Shown: positions 1 through 5,246 of the stretch, one piece after another | How the letters are laid out: each line of letters starts with the position of its first letter | Position numbering within the stretch: position 1 is the first letter of the stretch | NCBI GenBank assembly: GCA_012515495.1 | Contig: JAAYYH010000122.1 | Coordinates: forward strand, 1-8,882 | Direction: 5' to 3' | Origin: Coriobacteriaceae bacterium | GTDB taxonomy: Bacteria > Actinomycetota > Coriobacteriia > Coriobacteriales > UBA8131 | DNA length: 8,882 bases | Program-made: the position numbers and the translations under genes | The notes under the pieces: model-generated | Database searches by the model: none | What the model saw: only the letters and a program-made list of their open reading frames with translations | What the model was told of the DNA's origin: nothing

Positions 1-2
1 AA

Positions 3-143
3 GCCGGAAAGGATGAAGAAGAAATCTACACCCGTGTATCCGAGTCTACCAAACTCAATACCCGGGAGCGTCCCAACATTAATGTAATGATAAAAGAATA
101 CGGCAAAGGCAGCCCACCAACGCAGACCAGTCAAGGAATCTAG
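3..143 (+). CDS. 3' end of an unrecognised protein gene (partial)
   Basis: An open frame enters from the left edge and gives 46 residues before a TAG stop. The peptide is strongly charged, begins AGKDEEEIYTRVSESTKLNT and ends GSPPTQTSQGI, which looks like an ordinary hydrophilic C-terminus. The other two plus-strand frames stop sooner or read as less natural protein. A short inverted repeat with a following T-run lies exactly at the stop, as expected at a gene end. I do not recognise the family; no domain can be assigned from 46 residues, and the start lies outside the window. Confidence 0.45.
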   Translation, partial: AGKDEEEIYTRVSESTKLNTRERPNINVMIKEYGKGSPPTQTSQGI

Positions 144-158
144 CCTTGATGCCGTTTT
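131..158 (+). terminator. Weak hairpin plus T-run at the end of the left-edge gene
   Basis: TCAAGG (131-136) pairs with CCTTGA (144-149) around a 7-base loop that contains the TAG stop codon. TTTT follows at 155-158 after a 5-base gap. The short stem and displaced T-run make it a weak intrinsic terminator at best. Confidence 0.3.
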
Positions 159-347
159 ATCCATGCATTCTTTCCTATTCCGTAGTGTGAATCTAGAATC
201 TTCATTGATGAAGCCATTCCTCGGCTGGAATATTCTAGCGAACTGATTCTAAACCATCTAGTTACTATATCTGAGTTCAGCTGCCAGTGAATATTCCAGA
301 TTGATTAGCCACGAATGCGCGAGCATCTCAAGTCGCGATACAGAAAC
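144..347. other. Gene-free stretch dense in inverted repeats
   Basis: About 200 bp separate the left-edge gene from the tRNA-Glu terminator, with no convincing reading frame. The stretch is AT-leaning. It contains CTAGAAT (193-199) facing ATTCTAG (232-238), enclosing two small hairpins (201-212 and 216-231). It also contains an 11-bp inverted repeat, CTGGAATATTC (225-235) facing GAATATTCCAG (289-299). TAGAATC (194-200) can pair with GATTCTA (245-251) instead. The region lies downstream of genes on both strands. Its function is unknown. Confidence 0.5.
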
Positions 348-370
348 AGGCCGGACATGTGGTCCGACCT
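348..370 (-). terminator. Hairpin downstream of tRNA-Glu
   Basis: Read on the minus strand, AGGTCGGA pairs with TCCGGCCT over 8 bp (one G-T) around a 7-base loop. It begins 10 bases after the encoded CCA of tRNA-Glu. The following GTTTCTGT is only a weak U-tract, so termination or 3'-end processing are both possible roles. Confidence 0.5.
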
Positions 371-380
371 GCGTGGTTTG

Positions 381-456
381 TGGCATCCCCAGCGGGATTC
401 GAACCCGCGATCTCCGCCTTGAAAGGGCGGTGTCCTAACCGCTAGACGATGGGGAC
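381..456 (-). tRNA. tRNA-Glu (anticodon UUC)
   Basis: The minus strand folds as a 76-nt cloverleaf with encoded CCA. The anticodon stem CCGCC/GGCGG encloses the loop CTTTCAA, giving anticodon TTC, which reads GAA/GAG. The T-arm is GCGGG-TTCGAAT-CCCGC. The D-arm and the discriminator G73 match bacterial tRNA-Glu. The acceptor stem GTCCCCA/TGGGGAT ends in a G1-U72 wobble where G1-C72 is usual. It is transcribed divergently from the neighbouring tRNA-Phe. Confidence 0.96.
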
Positions 457-503
457 GTGATGCACGTATAGCCATTATGTGTTCTGGCGAAAAGTGCTCG
501 CCT

Positions 504-532
504 ATTATCCCTTGATGTCCTGATGTTTGCAA
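504..532 (-). promoter_or_regulatory. Putative promoter of tRNA-Glu
   Basis: On the minus strand TTGCAA (527-532) and GATAAT (504-509) are separated by exactly 17 bp, a sigma-70-type arrangement. Transcription would start near 497, leaving a leader of about 40 nt ahead of the tRNA 5' end at 456. Confidence 0.5.
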
Positions 533-576
533 GTAACGGGCAATAAACGGTAGCTGTTTTCTGCTCCAAGCCCAAC

Positions 577-604
577 TTGACCTCACAGACATCAATGGTA
601 TTAT
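577..604 (+). promoter_or_regulatory. Putative promoter of tRNA-Phe
   Basis: TTGACC (577-582) and TATTAT (599-604) are 16 bp apart. The -10 is preceded by TGG, which gives an extended TGn -10. The predicted start near 611 leaves a leader of about 50 nt to be removed by RNase P. This and the tRNA-Glu promoter stand back to back within about 100 bp. Confidence 0.6.
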
Positions 605-661
605 ATATCGGCGCAAGATTTGGCCGTAGTTTTTTTGACGATGTACATTGAGCGCAGGCAA

Positions 662-737
662 GGTCGGGTAGCTCAGTTGGTAGAGCAGGGGACTGAAAAT
701 CCCCGTGCCGGCGGTTCAAGTCCGTCTCCGACCACCA
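662..737 (+). tRNA. tRNA-Phe (anticodon GAA)
   Basis: This is a 76-nt cloverleaf with encoded CCA. The acceptor GGTCGGG/TCCGACC ends in a G7-U66 wobble. The D-loop contains AGTTGGTA. The anticodon stem GGGGA/TCCCC encloses CTGAAAA, giving anticodon GAA. The T-arm is GGCGG-TTCAAGT-CCGTC and the discriminator is A73. A strong intrinsic terminator follows 11 bp downstream. Confidence 0.97.
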
Positions 738-748
738 CAAAAAACCCG

Positions 749-778
749 CAGGCTCGGCTTTGGCCGGGCTTGTTTTCT
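749..778 (+). terminator. Rho-independent terminator of tRNA-Phe
   Basis: CAGGCTCGGC (749-758) pairs with GCCGGGCTTG (763-772) over 10 bp around the loop TTTG, followed by TTTTCT. The stem is GC-rich with two G-T wobbles. It sits just past the tRNA-Phe CCA. Confidence 0.85.
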
Positions 779-853
779 ATCACAAGGTTTTGCGGGGGTT
801 ATTGGACAAAACGTGCGGCTCTTATGCAGGGAAAGAATGCAATAAACCGTCGC

Positions 854-878
854 CAGTGGTAATGTTACAATACCACTG
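854..878 (+). promoter_or_regulatory. Inverted repeat around an extended -10 upstream of the ManC-like gene
   Basis: CAGTGGTA (854-861) and TACCACTG (871-878) form a perfect 8-bp inverted repeat with a 9-base spacer. The spacer holds TGT followed by TACAAT (866-871), an extended -10 that needs little -35 support; no good -35 is visible upstream. This arrangement is what an operator overlapping a promoter looks like. The start codon is 66 bp further on. The role is inferred from position only. Confidence 0.4.
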
Positions 879-943
879 AATAGTAAGATGAATCTCAAGG
901 TCAGCACACCGTATGGCCAACCGCGAAAGGCCAGCTAACTAAG

Positions 944-2125
944 ATGAGCCAAGTGCTTCCACACCTGCATAGCGTGATACTGTGCGAAACCAGTGTTTCC
1001 AGATTATGGCCGCTTTCCCGATTAAGGTCGCCGCGCGAACTCTATATACCCGAAGGCGGAAAAGAGAGTTTGTTAGCCGCTACGATCAAAGCCGTGAAGC
1101 CGTTTAGTGTTTTGCCGTTGATAATCACTGTTGACGGTGAGCTGGCTGCCAGCGTCAAAGCACACATCGAGCAATATGGCTTGTTGAAAGAAGACGAGTA
1201 CCAACTGCTAGTCGAACCATATCCGCGCGGCAATGCCTTCACCATTGCTTTAGCTGCGGCACAACTCAAGCTGATTGATCCAAACGCCGTTATGCTGGTG
1301 TTGCCTGTTAACCAAGAATTCACTGTCGATGACCGCTGGGCCTTCACGCTTGGCCGAGGATATCGTGTTGCTGCCGAGGATAAGATAGCGGTACTGGCCA
1401 CAGGAACGACGTCAACCAATCATACAGCTGTCTTGAATCGTAGCTTCATTCAACAGGGGGCGGAGCTCAAGGGTATCCTGGGTGCCTATCAGGCAAAATC
1501 CTATATCGCCGAGCCACCGCCATCCCTGGTATATAGATTGGCGCGCAGAGGGTCGCTTTGGAGTGCTCGCATTATCCTGATGCGGGCTACTGTGGCACTG
1601 GCAGAGCTCAAGGGTGCGCCGCCGCGCTCAGATGAGGTCGCGGCTCAGGGCGCTGCTCGGATAGCTGAGACCGCAACGTTCCTGGTAGCATTAGGCTCAG
1701 ATCACTGGTCTAATAAGGAAGCCCAAGCGGTGTTGGCCACCTTGCCTGATGTCAGTTATGAACAAGCGGTTTTAGAGAACAGCAACAAGCTTGCTGTCAT
1801 ACCCTCAACCATTGAGTTCAATACCTTGGCTAACTTGGAGTCGCTGGAACACAGCATCAGGCCGGACAGCAATTCGAATCGAAGTAGTGGCCGGGTTTTA
1901 ATGGTTGCCACACAAGACACAACAGTGCTATCCAATGCCGGCAAGTTAACCGTCACGCTGGGAATCCAGGATTTGGTGATCATCGATACACCCGATGCGA
2001 CACTGATTGCCGCCAAGAAAGCGTTAGGGAACATGGATGATGTTGCGGAAGCTTTGCGGGAGATGCAAGCCCCAGAATTACTTGATTTCATCGTGAAGAG
2101 CGAATCGGCAGAACAAGAAGTGTAG
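944..2125 (+). CDS. ManC-like nucleotidyltransferase-fold protein, probably catalytically dead
   Basis: This 393-residue protein aligns by eye along its length with mannose-1-phosphate guanylyltransferase (ManC type). VIL...RLWPLSR (11-26) marks the family N-terminus, and LVEPYPRGNAFTIALAAA (89-106), VMLVLP (116-121), SYEQAVLE (271-278) and IIDTPDATLIA (346-356) are recognisable. The catalytic motifs are changed: the nucleotide-binding AGGSGT loop reads CETSVS (14-19), PKQ reads PRE (30-32), LPADH reads LPVNQ (120-124), EKP reads EPP (190-192), WNSG reads WSAR (206-209), and the late W-D-GSW motif is absent near 292-300. The frame is uninterrupted, so this looks like a maintained pseudoenzyme, with a regulatory or scaffold role possible. 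The ATG at 944 has GAAAGG at 925-930, a rather distant ribosome-binding site. It converges on galU. Fold assignment is fairly sure; function is unknown. Confidence 0.8.
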   Translation: MSQVLPHLHSVILCETSVSRLWPLSRLRSPRELYIPEGGKESLLAATIKAVKPFSVLPLIITVDGELAASVKAHIEQYGLLKEDEYQLLVEPYPRGNAFTIALAAAQLKLIDPNAVMLVLPVNQEFTVDDRWAFTLGRGYRVAAEDKIAVLATGTTSTNHTAVLNRSFIQQGAELKGILGAYQAKSYIAEPPPSLVYRLARRGSLWSARIILMRATVALAELKGAPPRSDEVAAQGAARIAETATFLVALGSDHWSNKEAQAVLATLPDVSYEQAVLENSNKLAVIPSTIEFNTLANLESLEHSIRPDSNSNRSSGRVLMVATQDTTVLSNAGKLTVTLGIQDLVIIDTPDATLIAAKKALGNMDDVAEALREMQAPELLDFIVKSESAEQEV

Positions 2126-2167
2126 GACAATACCGAATCACAATTCGAGAATCAACCCAGACTGACA

Positions 2168-3019
2168 TCAACCAACTGAAGTGATGGCGTCTTTCAGCAT
2201 TTGAGCGAACTCAGGTTTTCTCATTGCTAGCCGCACATTGGTCTCCAGCCATGTTTCGATTGTGCCTGTATCAAAGCCTTCATCAGCATCGACGGCAACA
2301 GCGTACATCTCTTCGGTCGTAAGCAGGGTCTTAAGCGCATCAGTGAGCTGGATCTCACCACCAGCACCCGGGGCTGTATGAGCCAGAAGCTCCATGACTG
2401 TCGGGGTTAACAGGTAGCGGCCGAATATCGCGTATTCTGACGGGGCATCTTCAACAGCGGGCTTCTCCACTAGGTCGTTCACTTTCCAGAGGCCTTCTCG
2501 GAGTTGCGAGCCGGCGATAATGCCAAAGCGTGAGACCTGCTCGCGGGGAACTTTAATGACAGCAATCACGCTGGCACCGTTGTAGCGTTTATGGACTTCA
2601 AGCATTCGGCGTAGTACTTGATTGTCTGGTACTAACACATCACCCAACAGTACGTAGAAGGGCTCTTTCCCAGTTTTAGCCGCGGCGCAGTGTACGGCAT
2701 GACCCAACCCCAACGGCCTGTCCTGATCAACGAAGCTGACCGGCAGATCGCCAGCGTGATTGACGGCGTCTGCCAGCATCTTCTTACCTTTGCTTATCAG
2801 AAATTCACTGAGATCGGGAGACGGCGAGAAGTGCTCGACCAACGCGACCTTGCGCGAGCCGTTGATGATGATCACCTCATCGGCGTCGGCAGCCAATGCT
2901 TCTTCCACCACGTATTGGATAACCGGGCGGTCCAGTACAGGCAGCATCTCCTTGCGTTGCGCCTTGGTTGCAGGTAAAAAGCGCGTACCCAGACCGGCTG
3001 CGGGAATGATAGCCTTCAC
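2168..3019 (-). CDS. galU: UTP--glucose-1-phosphate uridylyltransferase
   Basis: This cytoplasmic enzyme makes UDP-glucose from UTP and glucose-1-phosphate for cell-surface glycans. The 283 residues match the usual GalU length. Visible motifs are PAAGLGTRFLPATKA (6-20), the nucleotide-binding loop with KEMLP (23-27), LGLGHAV (103-109), VLLGDVL with the likely metal-binding Asp127, LVEKP with Lys186, and GGEIQLTDAL (220-229), a GalU hallmark. The C-terminal FDTGTIETWL (249-258) lacks the Lys commonly found after the D-x-G element in relatives, a small oddity. The start is GTG at 3019, preceded by GGAGG at 3024-3028 with 4-nt spacing. The tig stop lies 17 bp upstream, so the two genes are probably cotranscribed. 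The convergent ManC-like gene ends 42 bp beyond the stop, and I see no good terminator between them. Confidence 0.92.
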   Translation of the reverse strand: MKAIIPAAGLGTRFLPATKAQRKEMLPVLDRPVIQYVVEEALAADADEVIIINGSRKVALVEHFSPSPDLSEFLISKGKKMLADAVNHAGDLPVSFVDQDRPLGLGHAVHCAAAKTGKEPFYVLLGDVLVPDNQVLRRMLEVHKRYNGASVIAVIKVPREQVSRFGIIAGSQLREGLWKVNDLVEKPAVEDAPSEYAIFGRYLLTPTVMELLAHTAPGAGGEIQLTDALKTLLTTEEMYAVAVDADEGFDTGTIETWLETNVRLAMRKPEFAQMLKDAITSVG

Positions 3020-3036
3020 AAAACCTCCGTTACAGA

Positions 3037-4329
3037 CTATTCAGCTTGTTTGATCTCGGCAGTTTCGACCAGCCACTTGTTGGCTTTGGTTCTGAGAGCA
3101 GCCTCTTCAATCAAATACATACGGCTGGTGAACTCGAATTCCCGACGTGCTTCTTTTTCATGGCCTGGAGCCATTGCGGAAAGCGCGGCATCGACGTCCT
3201 TATCATCAATCGTCAGTTTCAGGTGCCGTGCCAGCGCGTCGAGACTGAAGCTTTGGGTGAGGACCTCACGGGTCTGCAGCATCATCATCATGCCAAATTG
3301 TTGCTCGCCGCCATTTTGAGCAACATAATCCTCGAGCGAAAGTCCAGCCTGTCGGGCTTGTTGTTGAACTCCCTGCATCAACTCTGAGCGGGTGAACTCA
3401 TAGAATTCATCGGGGATGGGGGATTTGAATCGCTTGGCAAGTTCTGATGCTGCCAGATAGACTTTCATGTTCTCGAGTTCTTTGGTCTTGTATCTGATCC
3501 CGTCTTCCTTGATTCTCTCACGTAGCTCGGGAACGTTCTTGATTCCAGGCATATTCTTCTCAACCCAGGAATCAGTGATTGCCGGGATAACCTTCTTCTG
3601 GATCTCCTTGATTGTGACAGTTATCGTTACAGTACCCAAACGCATCGAAGGATCAACGCCCTCTTCGTCCTCACTGATCTCGAAGGTCTTGGTTTCTCCC
3701 GGAGTCAGACCGAGGATGTTCTTGTCGAAGTCCTCCGGCATAAAGCCTTCTCCAACTGTGTACTGACGGCTGTCTGCAGTTAAACCGCGGATTATCTCAC
3801 CTGATGAATCCTTGGATTCGATGGCGATTAGGATGTTGTCGCCATTGGCTACCGGACGATCCTCGTCTTTTTCCCAGGAAACATGGCTTTGGGCGATATT
3901 CAGCATCTGGTTCTCGATCTCGGCTGATGTTATCTCAACTTTTGGCAAAGTAAAGCTGACCGGATCGTAAGATTCAAGTTCATATATCGGTTTAGGGGTA
4001 ACGATAACGGTGAAGTTGAACGCTTTGTCGCGCTCTACGTTTGACGCAGAATGGACCTCGGGGGCCATGATAATGTTTAGTTTCTGCTTTGTTATCGCAA
4101 ACGGAGCGAGGAAGGTCATCACATAATTATCGACAACAGCCTTGTAGAGCTCTTCTCCGAGCTTCTCCTTGATTGCCGCGACAAGGTCGTCAGTCGATGC
4201 GGGAGTGATACCGTTGCGGTATGCCTGCATCATGTTGGCGTTATCAATCGTCTCATTGACTTTATCAACGGGCACTGTGATATCGAGCTGTATCTTGCCG
4301 TCTGGGCGTGTTTGCTGTTTGATCTTCAC
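3037..4329 (-). CDS. tig: Trigger factor (ribosome-associated chaperone/PPIase), divergent
   Basis: This 430-residue protein has trigger-factor architecture: an N-terminal ribosome-binding domain (about 1-115), an FKBP-like PPIase domain (about 161-245, with NGDNILIAIES and LGLTPGETKTFEI), and a helical C-terminal arm (about 250-425). The family normally folds nascent chains at the ribosome exit tunnel. Here the GFRKGKxP docking loop reads AYRNGITP (36-43), so the FRK signature is lost. A longer frame opens at 4383, but the start chosen is GTG at 4329, because AAGGAGG (4336-4342) lies 6 nt upstream and would otherwise be coding (Arg-Arg). The family's N-terminal strand (KIQLDITVP) then begins about 12 residues in, as expected. 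The next gene is galU, not the more usual clpP/clpX. Confidence 0.85.
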   Translation of the reverse strand: MKIKQQTRPDGKIQLDITVPVDKVNETIDNANMMQAYRNGITPASTDDLVAAIKEKLGEELYKAVVDNYVMTFLAPFAITKQKLNIIMAPEVHSASNVERDKAFNFTVIVTPKPIYELESYDPVSFTLPKVEITSAEIENQMLNIAQSHVSWEKDEDRPVANGDNILIAIESKDSSGEIIRGLTADSRQYTVGEGFMPEDFDKNILGLTPGETKTFEISEDEEGVDPSMRLGTVTITVTIKEIQKKVIPAITDSWVEKNMPGIKNVPELRERIKEDGIRYKTKELENMKVYLAASELAKRFKSPIPDEFYEFTRSELMQGVQQQARQAGLSLEDYVAQNGGEQQFGMMMMLQTREVLTQSFSLDALARHLKLTIDDKDVDAALSAMAPGHEKEARREFEFTSRMYLIEEAALRTKANKWLVETAEIKQAE

Positions 4330-4354
4330 CTGAAGCCTCCTTGATGCCTGTTCC

Positions 4355-4367
4355 TGCCCGTTGGGCA
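4355..4367 (-). other. Small hairpin in the tig 5' leader
   Basis: TGCCC and GGGCA pair over 5 bp around a 3-base loop, 12 bp upstream of the tig Shine-Dalgarno sequence. It would lie in the tig leader if transcription starts near 4395. Whether it affects translation cannot be told. Confidence 0.3.
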
Positions 4368-4399
4368 ACGCATCTTCAATCAATTGAACGTAAACCTAA

Positions 4400-4418
4400 C
4401 CAGTATACAGGATACTGG
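4400..4418 (-). promoter_or_regulatory. Palindrome over the putative tig -10 element
   Basis: CCAGTAT (4400-4406) and ATACTGG (4412-4418) form a perfect 7-bp inverted repeat with a 5-base spacer. On the minus strand the overlapping TATACT (4402-4407) is a good -10, although no clear -35 lies 16-18 bp upstream. A start near 4395 gives a leader of about 66 nt. The symmetry suggests a dimeric regulator's operator, but AT-rich -10 regions can be palindromic by chance. Confidence 0.45.
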
Positions 4419-4433
4419 CAGTGAAAACGAAAT

Positions 4434-4508
4434 CTACGGCTACGGCCAGATTTTACCGATTGTGCTCGAATTACACAGCGAAGATCTGGTCTGAGACTGA
4501 GACTGAGA
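4434..4508. repeat. Two short hexamer tandem repeats between tig and the ECF operon
   Basis: CTACGG occurs twice in tandem at 4434-4445, and CTGAGA three times in tandem at 4491-4508, just beyond the S-component stop. CCAGAT (4446-4451) and ATCTGG (4484-4489) form a wide inverted repeat between them. No T-tract follows, so this is not a convincing terminator of the ECF operon. Confidence 0.5.
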
Positions 4509-4517
4509 CGCTACCGG

Positions 4518-5243
4518 TCACTGATTACCGAGTAGACCGTATTTCGAGCGCACTCTTTCCAGTTTCTCAATCATGAAAGGGGCAAGGAACGCTAAGAACA
4601 GCACCGTCGCTACCGCGTGAACCGCGTTGAAGGGTAAGCCGGCAAGATAGATAGCCACAGCGCTTTGACCGCTGAGCAGGTTGGTCATCAATAACACCGA
4701 CGAAGTATCCATGAACAGGCCATAGATTAGCAGCGCGCTCAGTCCACCGAATAGGCAAAGGGGCAGGCGTTTTACCGGCAGGCGACCTTTTGAGAAGATT
4801 AGACCAGCCAAAAAACCGATTAAGCCCAGCGCGAACATCTGCCAAGGCGTCCAGGGACCCTGGCCAAAGATGAAGTTGGAGATGAAGGCACTCAATGAGC
4901 CGGTGACAAAGCCGCTTTCGGCACCCAAAGCCACACCAGCGATGATGACCAGCGCGACCATTGGTTTGAATTGGGGCACCATGAAGAAAGCCGCACGGCC
5001 TGCGACAGCTAACGCGATCATGACAGTGATCAATACCAGCTCTCGAGCTTGGGGTCTGCGCCCTTCAAACGCCAACATGAACGGCAACATGACCAATACG
5101 ATCACTATCGCGCTGATTGCATAGATGCCGCCTTCTCCCGGCAATAACACGCCTAAGCCTAGGATTAGAGGGATGCAGAGCACGATGACGATAATCGCAA
5201 CGATGGTTTTCAGGGGTAGTCGAGTCTTAGTTGAGGCATCCAT
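4518..5243 (-). CDS. ECF transporter S component, CbrT-like (probable cobalamin/corrinoid)
   Basis: This 241-residue integral membrane protein has about seven or eight hydrophobic segments. Two N-terminal ones (about 13-33 and 40-59) precede the usual S-component core, which begins near 68. Core motifs are GRAAFFMVPQFKP (82-94), IIAGVALGAESGFVTG (100-115) and SNFIFGQGPWTPWQM (122-136), a pattern I associate with the CbrT-like S components found beside DUF4430 proteins. It should bind the vitamin and, with EcfT and EcfA, carry it inward. The ATG at 5243 has GGAG 7 nt upstream, inside the end of the ATPase gene. The gap to that gene is 3 bp, so translation is probably coupled. The family is clear; the substrate is inferred from the DUF4430 partner, and no cobalamin riboswitch is visible in the window. 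Confidence 0.8.
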   Translation of the reverse strand: MDASTKTRLPLKTIVAIIVIVLCIPLILGLGVLLPGEGGIYAISAIVIVLVMLPFMLAFEGRRPQARELVLITVMIALAVAGRAAFFMVPQFKPMVALVIIAGVALGAESGFVTGSLSAFISNFIFGQGPWTPWQMFALGLIGFLAGLIFSKGRLPVKRLPLCLFGGLSALLIYGLFMDTSSVLLMTNLLSGQSAVAIYLAGLPFNAVHAVATVLFLAFLAPFMIEKLERVRSKYGLLGNQ

Positions 5244-5246
5244 GGC

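Noticed and set aside
1..456. Integration site at the 3' end of tRNA-Glu
   Set aside because: No repeat of the tRNA 3' end was seen on the left side, and no integrase or mobility gene is present.
635..661. TTGACG at 635-640 as the -35 of tRNA-Phe
   Set aside because: The matching -10 position would fall at the tRNA 5' end with no -10-like sequence; the pair at 577-604 is much better.
305..862. Open frames crossing the two tRNA genes (305-661 minus, 435-740 minus, 620-862 plus)
   Set aside because: They run through tRNA sequence, show no family resemblance and lack good ribosome-binding sites.
1042..1419. Minus-strand open frames inside the ManC-like gene (also 1756-2130)
   Set aside because: They are antisense shadows with serine-rich, low-information translations; the plus-strand frame has clear family motifs.
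2134..2147. CGAAT-CACA-ATTCG hairpin between the convergent ManC-like gene and galU as a terminator
   Set aside because: The stem is only 5 bp and no T-run follows on either strand.
3046..3766. Plus-strand open frames opposite tig
   Set aside because: The tig product is recognisable throughout; the opposite frames are compositional shadows.
4330..4383. Upstream extension of tig to 4383
   Set aside because: The extension would encode a strong AAGGAGG ribosome-binding site as Arg-Arg, and the family N-terminus begins after the GTG at 4329.
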